Source of the DNA: Ramlibacter ginsenosidimutans
GTDB lineage: Bacteria; Pseudomonadota; Gammaproteobacteria; Burkholderiales; Burkholderiaceae_C
Assembly: GCF_042678185.1 (NCBI RefSeq)
Contig: NZ_JBHUDQ010000011.1
DNA: 64,000 nt
Direction: 5' to 3' (one strand)
In this document: in pieces, positions 17,792 to 26,246 of the stretch
Numbering within the stretch: the stretch's first letter is position 1
How the letters are laid out: every line of letters starts with the position of its first letter
Translations under genes and position numbers: made by a program
The notes under the pieces: model-generated
Databases searched by the model: none
Seen by the model: the letters and a program-made list of their open reading frames with translations, nothing else
Told to the model about the DNA's origin: nothing

Positions 17792-18387
17792 GCGTGGCCT
17801 GCTCCCGGCGACAGCATCCAGGATTGCAGTCCCAGCAGCGACAAGGCCTTGTCGTAACGCTGCTCGATCGGCGTGTCGAAGATGACGCTGGTGTCGGCGC
17901 TCACCGTGAGCCAGCTGTTTTCGGCAAGCTCGGACTCCAGCTGCCCCTCGCCCCAGGCGGAATAACCCAGGGTGACCAGCAGCTTGCGCGGGCCCGCGCC
18001 GGTGGCGATGGCCTCCAGGACGTCCTTGGAGGTGGTCATCTCCAGTCCGCCGGGGATGGTCATGGTCGACGCGTACACCGATTCGCCCGCGTCGGCGCCC
18101 TCTGCGTGTACGGCCTCGTGCAGCACGAAGCCGCGCTCGGTCTGCACCGGGCCGCCCTGCAGCACCGGCGTGGCCGCGAGCTCGTCGCGCCCGAGCGGCA
18201 GGTCCACCTTCTCGAACAGGTTGCGCAGGTTGATGTCGGTGGGCTTGTTGATCACCAGGCCCAATGCGCCGCGCGAGCTGTGCTCGCACAGGTAGACGAC
18301 CGAGCGCGCGAACGACGCGTCCTGCAGCCCCGGCATGGCGATCAGGAAGTGATGCGTCAGGTTCATGGAATCGGCTTCGTTCGCCAT
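17788..18387 (-). CDS. yqgE: YqgE/AlgH family protein
   Basis: This DUF179 family protein of unclear biochemical function is linked to alginate regulation in Pseudomonas (AlgH). The family core starts MNLTHHFLIAMPGLQD and includes SVVYLCEHSSRGALGLVINKP. Two starts are possible: ATG 18387 (199 residues, MANEADS leader) or ATG 18366, which begins exactly at the family N-terminus. It is first in the operon yqgE-ruvX-pyrR-pyrB-pyrC'-plsC and lies only about 18 bp from the divergent photolyase start, so the promoter must overlap the phrB 5' end. Confidence 0.9.
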   Translation of the reverse strand: MANEADSMNLTHHFLIAMPGLQDASFARSVVYLCEHSSRGALGLVINKPTDINLRNLFEKVDLPLGRDELAATPVLQGGPVQTERGFVLHEAVHAEGADAGESVYASTMTIPGGLEMTTSKDVLEAIATGAGPRKLLVTLGYSAWGEGQLESELAENSWLTVSADTSVIFDTPIEQRYDKALSLLGLQSWMLSPGAGHA

Positions 18388-18405
18388 GAGGTAGATTTTA
18401 AGTGG

Positions 18406-19869
18406 ATGGACACACCGTACGCCCGCGCCCTGCTGTGGTACCGCCGCGACCTGCGGGCGAATGACCATGCTGCCCTGTCGCAGGCCCTTCGCAGCGCCGC
18501 CGCGGTCCACTGCGCCTTCGTGTTCGACCGCGCCATCCTCGATGAGTTGCCTCGGCAGGACAGGCGGCTGGAATTCATCCGGGAGTCCGCCGCCGCGCTC
18601 GACGCCGACCTGCGCTCGCTCGGCGGCCCGGGCTGCGGGCTCATCACGCTGCACGCCAGCGCGGCCGAGGCGCTCCCGGCGCTGGCCCGCCGGCTGGGCG
18701 TGCAGGCGGTGTTCGCCAACCACGACGACGAGCCGGCGGCGCTCGCGCGCGACCAGCTCGTGCGCGAGCGCCTCGCCGCGGACGGCATCGCCTTCCACAC
18801 CTCTAAGGACACGGTCGTGTTCGAGCGCGGGGAGGTGCTCACGCAGGCCGGGGCGCCCTACTCCGTCTTCACGCCCTACAGCCGCGCCTGGCTGGCCAAG
18901 GTGGACGAGGCCGACCTGCGCCCGCACCCGGTCCGCGAGTTCGCTGCGCGCCTGGCGCCCCGGCCCGAGGGGTTCGCCACCGACGTGCCGGCGCTGGCGC
19001 AGCTCGGGTTCGAGCCGACCAACCTGCGGTCCCTGAAGCTTCCCACCGGCAGCGCCGGCGCCGCCGAACTGCTGCGCTCCTTCGCGCAGCGCATGGACCG
19101 CTACGAGGAGCTGCGCGACCTGCCCTCGGTGAAGGGACCCAGCTACCTGGGCGTGCATCTGCGCTTCGGCAGGGTCTCCATCCGCGAACTGGTGCGCGCC
19201 GCCCGCGCCCACGACAGCCCGGGTGCCGCGACCTGGCTAAAGGAACTGGTCTGGCGCGAGTTCTACTTCCAGGTGCTGGCGAACTTCCCGCAGGTGGGCC
19301 GGGGCGAGAGTTTCCGTCCTGCCTACGACCGCATTGCGTGGGAGCAAGGGCCGCAGGCGCAAGCGCACTTCGCCGCATGGTGCGAAGGACGCACCGGCTA
19401 CCCGCTGGTGGATGCGGCCATGGCGCAGATCAACCAGACCGGCTACATGCACAACCGCCTGCGCATGGTGACGGCGAGCTTCCTGTGCAAGGACCTGGGC
19501 CTGGACTGGCGCTGGGGCGAGCGCTACTTCGCGGAAAAGCTCAACGACTACGAGCTCGCGTCCAACAACGGCGGCTGGCAATGGGCCAGTTCCTCGGGCT
19601 GCGACGCGCAGCCGTACTTCCGCATCTTCCACCCCGTGACGCAGGGCGAGCGGTTCGACCCCGATGGCAAGTTCGTGCTGCGCTACCTGCCGCAACTTGC
19701 AGGCTTGCCGGAGAAGGTGCTGCACGCGCCGTGGAAGGCGCGGCCGGTGGACCTTGCCGCTGCGGGCATCACGCTGGGCAAGGACTATCCGCTGCCCATC
19801 GTCGACCACGCGCAGGCGCGGGAGCAGACGCTGCGGCGCTATTCCGTCGTCAAGGAGCGGGATTCGTAG
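18406..19869 (+). CDS. phrB: Deoxyribodipyrimidine photolyase
   Basis: This 487-residue class I photolyase repairs cyclobutane pyrimidine dimers with light and FAD. It begins ARALLWYRRDLRANDHAAL (antenna-binding domain) and carries the C-terminal FAD/DNA region RWGERYFAEKLNDYELASNN and WQWASSSGCDAQPYFRIF. The ATG at 18406 is chosen because upstream codons in frame lie antisense to yqgE. A palindromic repeat starts at its stop codon. Confidence 0.93.
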   Translation: MDTPYARALLWYRRDLRANDHAALSQALRSAAAVHCAFVFDRAILDELPRQDRRLEFIRESAAALDADLRSLGGPGCGLITLHASAAEALPALARRLGVQAVFANHDDEPAALARDQLVRERLAADGIAFHTSKDTVVFERGEVLTQAGAPYSVFTPYSRAWLAKVDEADLRPHPVREFAARLAPRPEGFATDVPALAQLGFEPTNLRSLKLPTGSAGAAELLRSFAQRMDRYEELRDLPSVKGPSYLGVHLRFGRVSIRELVRAARAHDSPGAATWLKELVWREFYFQVLANFPQVGRGESFRPAYDRIAWEQGPQAQAHFAAWCEGRTGYPLVDAAMAQINQTGYMHNRLRMVTASFLCKDLGLDWRWGERYFAEKLNDYELASNNGGWQWASSSGCDAQPYFRIFHPVTQGERFDPDGKFVLRYLPQLAGLPEKVLHAPWKARPVDLAAAGITLGKDYPLPIVDHAQAREQTLRRYSVVKERDS

Positions 19870-19951
19870 GCTGGCGGTGAGCCGCAGGCGAACCCCAGCG
19901 ATGCAGGGAGCGCCGCAAGCTGGGGTTCGCTTCGCTCACCGGCCAGCCTAC
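19866..19951. repeat. REP-like inverted repeat (86 bp)
   Basis: The two ends read GTAGGCTGG...GGTGAGC and GCTCACCGGCCAGCCTAC, and inside them GCGAACCCCAGC pairs with GCTGGGGTTCGC, so the segment can fold into a long imperfect hairpin. It begins inside the phrB stop codon. The design resembles dispersed intergenic palindromes of Burkholderiales; copy number cannot be judged here. Confidence 0.65.
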
Positions 19952-20021
19952 GAAGGAGAACCCACCCGCGTACCGAGCAGAACACCGGCGTACCAAGCAG
20001 AAACCACCAGCCCACCAAACA

Positions 20022-20047
20022 GAAACGCGCCCCCGGGGGCGCGTTTC
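20022..20047. terminator. Bidirectional terminator, perfect 26-bp palindrome
   Basis: GAAACGCGCCCCC is followed directly by its exact reverse complement, giving 13 bp of perfect dyad with A-rich and T-rich ends. It lies between the convergent phrB and chpA stops, the expected place for a shared rho-independent terminator. Confidence 0.8.
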
Positions 20048-20064
20048 TCGTCCTCCAGCCGGCG

Positions 20065-23000
20065 TTACGCCGCGACCGCCTGGGTGCAGTAATGCTTCAC
20101 CAGGCTCAGCAGCTCTTCTTCCGAGTAGGGCTTGCCCAGGTAGTGGTTCACGCCCAGCTCCTTGGCGTGCTCGCGGTGCTTCTCGGCGATGCGCGAGGTG
20201 ATCATCACGATCGGCAGGTGCGCCAGGCGCGCATCGGCGCGGATGTTGCGCGCGAGGTCGAAGCCGTCCATGCGCGGCATCTCGATGTCCGACAACACCA
20301 CCGACGGCAGTTCCTCGGCCAGTTTTTCGAGCGCCTGCAGGCCATCGGCGGCGAGCGCCACGCGGTAGCCTTCGCGCACCAGCAGGCGCTGCGTGACGCG
20401 CCGCACGGTGATCGAATCGTCCACCACCAGCACCAGCGGCACCGCCGGCGCCACCGGTGCGGCCGGCGTGGCGGGCGTCACGACGCGCACGGCGCCTTCG
20501 CCCAGCACGTCGGGGCTCGCATGATCGGCGCTCAGCGCCCGGGCCTGCTCGCCGTACACCTGCGCCAGCGCCACCGGGTTGTAGATCAGCACGACGGCAC
20601 CGGAGGCCAGCACGGTCATGCCGGCAAGGCCGGGCAGGCGCGACATCTGCGGGCCGAGGTTCTTCACCACGACTTCCTGGTTGCCCAGCACTTCGTCCAC
20701 GTGCACCGCGATGCGTTGCGCGGCCGAGCGGAAGATCACCACCGGCAAGGTCTTGCCCTGCGGCTCTGTGCTGCGCGCCGACGACTGCAGCAGCGCGCCC
20801 GACCAGAAGAAGGGCAGCTGCTCGCCGGCGAACTCGAAGCTGGCGCTGTTGTAGGCCTGCTGGACTTCCTTCAGGCTGCCGCGGCGCACCAGCTCCACCA
20901 GGTTGGCCGGCACGCCGATCGACAGCTTGCCGGTGCGGATCATCACCACCTGCGTCACCGCGGTGGTCAGCGGCAGCACCAGCTTGAAGCTCGTGCCGCG
21001 CCCCCTCTGCGTGGCCGTCTCGATGCGGCCGCCGAGCGCGTTCACTTCGGCGCGCACCACGTCCATGCCGATGCCGCGACCGGCGAGCTCCGTCACCTGC
21101 TGCGCCGTGGAAAAGCCGGGCAGGAAGATCAGGTTGGCCGCGTCGGCGTCGGAGAGCTGCTGGTTCGGCTGGATCAGGCCGTTCTCGATCGCCTTCTGCC
21201 GGATGCGCGCGACGTCGAGGCCGGCGCCGTCGTCCTGGAATTCGACCGAGACGTCGTTGCCCTCCTGGCGCACCTGGATGACGATGTTGCCGGTGGCGTC
21301 CTTGCCGGCCGCGGCGCGCGCCTGCGGCGTCTCGACGCCGTGGGCCACGCAGTTGCGCAGCAGGTGTTCGAACGCAGGCGTCATCCGATCGAGGACGCCA
21401 CGGTCCATCTCGATCGTGCCGCCCAGGATGTCCAGCTTCACCTGCTTGCCGCTTTCCTTGGCGGCCAGGCGTACCACGCGGTACAGGCGGTCCGAGATGC
21501 CCTCGAACTCCACCATGCGGGTGCGCAGCAGGTCGCGCTGCAGTTCACGGGTCTGGCGCGCCTGGGCGATCAGGTCGTCTTCGGTCGCTTCCACGACGCG
21601 GTGGATGCTCCGCTGCACCGTGGCCACGTCGTTCACCGATTCGGCCATCAGCCGCGTGAGCTCCTGGACGCGGGTGAACCGGTCGAACTCCAGCGGGTCG
21701 AAGCCGGCGGCGGTGTCCTTGGCCTGCGCCATGCGCGACTGCATCTGCGACTCGGCCTGCACTTCGATCTCGCGCAGCTGGGCGCGCAGGCGGTCGAGGT
21801 TGCCCGTGAGGTCGCCCAGCGATCCGCGCAGCTGCTTGAGCTCCGACTCCAGGCGCGAGCGGGTGATCATCACCTCGCCGGCCTGCGTGACCAGGCGATC
21901 GAGCAGCTGCGAGCGCACGCGCACGGCCTGGTTCGCAGCCTGCCGCGCGGGCGCGAGTGCGGTCGTCACCGGCATCGCGATCGCAATCGCGGTGCGCGAC
22001 GGCGCGGGTGCGGGTGCGGGCGCGGGTGCGGGTGCGGGCGCGATGGCGGCAGCCGCAGCCGGCGCGGCTTGCTCTGGCGGTGCCGGGCGCGGCACTTCCG
22101 CCGACTTCACGCCAGCGACCGGCGCCGGCGCCGGCACCGCAGCGGGCGCGGCCGCCGGCGGCTCGGCCGGCGCGAAGCCGCCAGTGGCCTTCAGGGTGTC
22201 GAAGCGGCCCTGCATGGCATCGAACCGCTGCAGCAGCGCTTCGATGTCCGCCGGCGCGATGTTTTCGTGGCCGAGGTATTCGACCTCGGACTCCATGCGG
22301 TGCGCGAGCTCGCCCAGCTGCAAGGCGCCGGCGAGGCGGGCGCTGCCCTTGAGCGTGTGCAGCACGCGCAGCACCAGGTCGCGCGGCTCGCGCTGCTCGG
22401 GGCGCGCGGCCCAGGCGCGCAAGGCGCCGCCCAACTGCGGCATCAGTTCCGCGGCCTCCTCCTCGAAGATCGGGAACAGGTCGGGATCGATTGCATCGAC
22501 GACGTCGAGTTCTTCCTCGGTGTCGACCGCCACCAGCGGTGCGCGCTGCGCCACGCTGGCCGTGAGTGCCGCGGGCTGCGCAATCGGCCCGTGCGCCACG
22601 GGCGGCCGCACGGGCGCGGCCGGTGCAGCGACCTTCGCGGGCTCGGCGGCCGGCTGGTACTCGAAATCGTCCGCCGGGGGAAATTCGCTCGCCAGCTCCG
22701 AGCGCGGCTCGCCTTCGGCGTGCTTGAGCGCCTGCAGCTCCGCCAGCAGGCGCGGCTCGGGCTGCTTCAGGAAGCCGGCGGCGAACTGGTGCAGCAGGCG
22801 GCGCACTTCTTCCGCCGCCTCGGTGAAGGTCCGCGCATGCGCCGGCGTGCCGTTCGCCAGGGTCTGGGTGTGCTGCAGTGCGCCTTCCATGGCGCGGGCG
22901 ATCTCCGAGAGCGCCTGGAAGCCGACGGTGGCGGAACTGCCTGCGAGCGCGTGTGCCCACCCCACCGTGGAGTCGGCGACGCGCTCGTCCATCTGCAGCG

Positions 23001-26000
23001 CCCACTCGCTGATTTCGGTGGCGAGCCGGCGCGACCACTCGTCCGCCTCATTGAGATAGACGTTGTACAGCGGGATGCCGATGCGCAGCGTCCCGATCAC
23101 CTTCACCTGTTCTTCGCGTGTCGCTTCGGGTTCGGGTTCGGGCTCCAGCCCGGGAGCGACGCGGACCGAGTCGATCGCAGGAAACTCCGTCTCCAGCCCC
23201 GCGGGCGTGGTGAAGCGGAAGTCGTCCAGCGGCGACATCGGCACGTCCGCCGACGGTATCGCGTTGGCGGCAGGCGTGGACGGACCGGCAACGGCGGACA
23301 GGCTGGCGAAATCGATCCCGGCGATCTCGTCCGGCGCTTGTTCCGGCAGCGCCGCGGGCGGCGCTTCATCCAGGCCCATGGGCGGCAGGACGGCCGTGGC
23401 GATCAGCTCCTGGCTCGCCTGCGGTTCCGAGGCAGCGGCACGCGGGGCATGCGCCACAGGCTCTTCCTTGCCCAGGATCGCCGTCGCGGCGAAGTCCGCC
23501 GCGAACTCCGGCGGCAGTTCGTCGGCCGACAGTTCGGCGACCTCGGTGGCGCGCGGCGATCCGGCCGCAGGCTCCAGGTCCGGCAGTTCGATGCTGAACA
23601 TCCCGTCATCAACCGGCGCAGGCGCTTCGGCTGCGGGTGCCAGCTCCATCGTGAAGCCGAGATCCGGCAGGTCGGCCGCAGCCGGCCCGGAGTCGTTCGC
23701 CGCGGGCTCGCTCGCCTGCTCTTCGAACGGCGGCAACTCGAGCGCCGGCTCCTGCCCCGTGACCGCAGCGCCCGCGTCCGGCGTCTCGATGGGCAGCAGC
23801 TTGCCCTCGGTGCGCATCGCATCGGCTGCAACGCGGAAGTCGGACGCCTTCCAGCCGGAGTCGCTGTTCGCGGCGATGTCCTCGACCCAGCGCCCGAAGG
23901 CCGTCAGCGCCTCGGTGGAGAGGACGCGCAGCGCGTCGGTCGCGGGCTTCTGGTCGGCCAGCCACGTGTTGAGCACCTGCTCCAGCGCCCACGCGGCTTC
24001 GCCGAGCTCGTTGAGGCCCACCATGCGCGAGCTGCCCTTGAGCGTATGGAACGCGCGGCGCAGCGTCGTGAGCTCACCCACGTTCTTCGGCTCTTCGGCC
24101 AGCACCCGCAGCGCGGCCAGTCCGTTGACGACGACCTCGCGTGCTTCTTCCAGGAAGATCTGGCGCAGTTCCTCGTCACCCTCATCGTCGCCCGTCGTCG
24201 GGGCTGCGGCAGGCGCGGACGAGAGCTGGGCGGCCGCCGGCGCGCTCGCAGGCGCCGCAGCTGCAACGCCGGCCGAGGCGGGCGCGAAGTCGAGGGGCGG
24301 CAACTCCAGCGCCGTGGCGGGTGCGGCGGGTGCGGCGGTTGCAGCGGGCGCGGACGGCTCGGCCCGCGGCGCAGCCCGCGCCGGCATCGCCGGCACTTCG
24401 GCGCGTCCCATCAGAGGGCGCAGCTCGCCCGTGCGGTCGTCCCACACGAACAGCTTCTTCACCAGCGAAGGCTGGTAATTCAGCATGTCGATCAGGAAGC
24501 CCAGCGCACCCAGGTTGTTGCCAAGGCGGTCGAAGGTGCCGGCGCTGCGCGCCTGCTCCTCGTCCACTTCCGTGACGATGATGTTCTCGACCGCTTCGCG
24601 CATGCGCAGCACGGCTTGCGCGGCCTGGTCCAGGCCCAGCACCGAGAGCACGCCCCGCATCTGCGAGAGGAAGGCGGGTGCGTCGCGCAGCGGCCCCTTG
24701 TCGGCGGGATTGCGGAAGAACTGGTCCAGCAGCTTTTCCAGTTCGCCCATGGTGCCGCGCAATTCGCCGACCACGCTGCCCATGGTCTGCCTGTCGCTCA
24801 CGCGCCGGTACAGGTCCTCGACCCAGGACTCCAGCGGCTCGGGCGCGCCGCCCCGTGCGACCTTGTCCAGCCGCTCGGCCAGGCGCGCGGTGCGCTCGGA
24901 CAGTCTCTGGTCGCTGGGGTCGATGTCCTGGAAGGCCGCCTCCAGGTAAAGCACCGCGGTGGCGACTTCCATCGCGAGTTCCGCGCTCGGCGGCTTGCCG
25001 CTCTTCATCACGCCATCCACCGCGCCGGACATGGCGTGCGCCAGCGGTTGCGCGGCCGGATAGAGCTTCACGAGCGTGTCGCACAAGGAGTGGAACTGTT
25101 CGCCGACGCCCTTGACCTTGTGCGCCTCGCCGCCGGACAGCGCGGACCAGTTTTCCTTGGAGACGCCGATGCGCTTGCGCAGCTGCGTCAGCAGCATGGG
25201 ATCGAAGCGGCCGAACGGGCTGCTCGCGTAGTCCGCCGGCGTGGACTGCTCGAGCCCGAGGCCGTGGCGCACCGCCGCGAGCGTCGCGCTTGCGGGGCCT
25301 TGCGGCGGCACCGCCTGCGCGCAGAAGAACGCGAGGTCCTGCGCCAGCCGGTCCGACACGCTGGTGTCGCCCTTGGCGAGCGATGCGTACTGCAGCAGCA
25401 CGCGGGAGGCGCCGCGCTTGACGTACACGTCGGGCGGCAGCAGTCCCAGTGCGATCGCCTCGAAGTAGCCGGCGGCCACCTTCCAGAAGACCTTGGCCTG
25501 CTTCGCTTCCTGGGAAGCCGCGAGCGCCAGGCTGATGTCGGCGAGTTCGCGGCCGGCGGCGGGGTCGGCGGCCTTGACGATGCGCAGCACCGCCTGGTCC
25601 ATGCGCGCGCGCACGGACGGGTCGTACTGCAGGGACTCGGCGGGCGCCGGCACCGGGAAGTCGTTCCAGCGCCAGTCGTAGGTCCACAGGTCGGTGGGGT
25701 GCGCGGCGGCGCCACACAGGTCCTGCACGTCCTTGTACTGCAGGAACAGCGACAGCGGCGACACCTTCTTGCCGCCCAGCAGCGCCTCGAGGTACTCGGT
25801 CAGCGCGAAGCCCGCGCGCTCCACCTTGGCGGCCGCAGCTTCGGTGCACAGCTCGGGGCGCTCGATGAACTTCTGCGCCGCGCCTTCCATGACGCGCAGG
25901 ATCCGCGCCGGCGCGCCCAGCCCCACCATCTCCAGGGCACCGACGGCCTGGTGCATGTGCTGCCGCGCGATGCGCAGGTGGCCGTTGTCGACGTTGGTGA

Positions 26001-26148
26001 GGTCCTCGCCGCGCGCCTGCGCGGCATCGCGCACGAAGCGGCGCAGCGCCGACGAGGCGGACTCGAGCGACTTGCGCAGTTCGTCCAGCACCCAGGCCAG
26101 GGGGCCCAGGTCGTTGTTCGCCAGATCGATTTCTTGGGCTGCTTGCAT
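20065..26148 (-). CDS. chpA: ChpA: CheA-type hybrid kinase of the type IV pilus system
   Basis: This 2027-residue kinase should phosphorylate PilG and PilH to control pilus motility. Visible domains in order: an N-terminal FimL-like helical region (1-620); Hpt His701 (FHTLKGSSRM); a degenerate Hpt around His1066 (HALAGSSAT); Hpt His1264 (HTLKGSARL); an Ala/Pro linker; a CheA dimerisation and ATPase part (HLLRNCVAHGVETP, DDGAGLD, GRGIGMDVV); a CheW-like domain; and a C-terminal receiver (VDDSITVRR, LSDIEMPRMDG, YLGKPYSEEE). It is smaller than Pseudomonas ChpA. It follows pilJ after a 98-bp gap containing a repeat. Confidence 0.93.
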   Translation of the reverse strand: MQAAQEIDLANNDLGPLAWVLDELRKSLESASSALRRFVRDAAQARGEDLTNVDNGHLRIARQHMHQAVGALEMVGLGAPARILRVMEGAAQKFIERPELCTEAAAAKVERAGFALTEYLEALLGGKKVSPLSLFLQYKDVQDLCGAAAHPTDLWTYDWRWNDFPVPAPAESLQYDPSVRARMDQAVLRIVKAADPAAGRELADISLALAASQEAKQAKVFWKVAAGYFEAIALGLLPPDVYVKRGASRVLLQYASLAKGDTSVSDRLAQDLAFFCAQAVPPQGPASATLAAVRHGLGLEQSTPADYASSPFGRFDPMLLTQLRKRIGVSKENWSALSGGEAHKVKGVGEQFHSLCDTLVKLYPAAQPLAHAMSGAVDGVMKSGKPPSAELAMEVATAVLYLEAAFQDIDPSDQRLSERTARLAERLDKVARGGAPEPLESWVEDLYRRVSDRQTMGSVVGELRGTMGELEKLLDQFFRNPADKGPLRDAPAFLSQMRGVLSVLGLDQAAQAVLRMREAVENIIVTEVDEEQARSAGTFDRLGNNLGALGFLIDMLNYQPSLVKKLFVWDDRTGELRPLMGRAEVPAMPARAAPRAEPSAPAATAAPAAPATALELPPLDFAPASAGVAAAAPASAPAAAQLSSAPAAAPTTGDDEGDEELRQIFLEEAREVVVNGLAALRVLAEEPKNVGELTTLRRAFHTLKGSSRMVGLNELGEAAWALEQVLNTWLADQKPATDALRVLSTEALTAFGRWVEDIAANSDSGWKASDFRVAADAMRTEGKLLPIETPDAGAAVTGQEPALELPPFEEQASEPAANDSGPAAADLPDLGFTMELAPAAEAPAPVDDGMFSIELPDLEPAAGSPRATEVAELSADELPPEFAADFAATAILGKEEPVAHAPRAAASEPQASQELIATAVLPPMGLDEAPPAALPEQAPDEIAGIDFASLSAVAGPSTPAANAIPSADVPMSPLDDFRFTTPAGLETEFPAIDSVRVAPGLEPEPEPEATREEQVKVIGTLRIGIPLYNVYLNEADEWSRRLATEISEWALQMDERVADSTVGWAHALAGSSATVGFQALSEIARAMEGALQHTQTLANGTPAHARTFTEAAEEVRRLLHQFAAGFLKQPEPRLLAELQALKHAEGEPRSELASEFPPADDFEYQPAAEPAKVAAPAAPVRPPVAHGPIAQPAALTASVAQRAPLVAVDTEEELDVVDAIDPDLFPIFEEEAAELMPQLGGALRAWAARPEQREPRDLVLRVLHTLKGSARLAGALQLGELAHRMESEVEYLGHENIAPADIEALLQRFDAMQGRFDTLKATGGFAPAEPPAAAPAAVPAPAPVAGVKSAEVPRPAPPEQAAPAAAAAIAPAPAPAPAPAPAPSRTAIAIAMPVTTALAPARQAANQAVRVRSQLLDRLVTQAGEVMITRSRLESELKQLRGSLGDLTGNLDRLRAQLREIEVQAESQMQSRMAQAKDTAAGFDPLEFDRFTRVQELTRLMAESVNDVATVQRSIHRVVEATEDDLIAQARQTRELQRDLLRTRMVEFEGISDRLYRVVRLAAKESGKQVKLDILGGTIEMDRGVLDRMTPAFEHLLRNCVAHGVETPQARAAAGKDATGNIVIQVRQEGNDVSVEFQDDGAGLDVARIRQKAIENGLIQPNQQLSDADAANLIFLPGFSTAQQVTELAGRGIGMDVVRAEVNALGGRIETATQRGRGTSFKLVLPLTTAVTQVVMIRTGKLSIGVPANLVELVRRGSLKEVQQAYNSASFEFAGEQLPFFWSGALLQSSARSTEPQGKTLPVVIFRSAAQRIAVHVDEVLGNQEVVVKNLGPQMSRLPGLAGMTVLASGAVVLIYNPVALAQVYGEQARALSADHASPDVLGEGAVRVVTPATPAAPVAPAVPLVLVVDDSITVRRVTQRLLVREGYRVALAADGLQALEKLAEELPSVVLSDIEMPRMDGFDLARNIRADARLAHLPIVMITSRIAEKHREHAKELGVNHYLGKPYSEEELLSLVKHYCTQAVAA

Positions 26149-26151
26149 GTG

Positions 26152-26239
26152 TCTAGGGGCTAGGGTCTAGGGGCTAGGGTCTAGGGGGCGGGGGTCTGGC
26201 TGGCTTTTCCCTAGCCCCTAGCCCCTAGCACCTAGTCCC
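26152..26239. repeat. CTAGGGG tandem/inverted repeat between pilJ and chpA
   Basis: The left part repeats CTAGGG(G) four times and the right part repeats CCCTAGC and CCTAG, separated by a GGGGGTCTGGCTGGCTTTT spacer. The two halves can pair into a long stem. It fills almost the whole gap between two co-directional genes of one operon, so it may attenuate or stabilise mRNA; that is inference. Confidence 0.7.
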
Positions 26240-26246
26240 TTGCAAC

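Noticed and set aside
22003..22050. CRISPR-like array
   Set aside because: The units are 6 bp and contiguous with no spacers; no Cas gene occurs in the window.
20092..26163. Open frame of 2023 codons opposite chpA
   Set aside because: It is the antisense mirror of a G+C-rich gene; its composition (Arg/His/Gln/Leu repeats) has no domain, whereas chpA shows a full set of kinase motifs.
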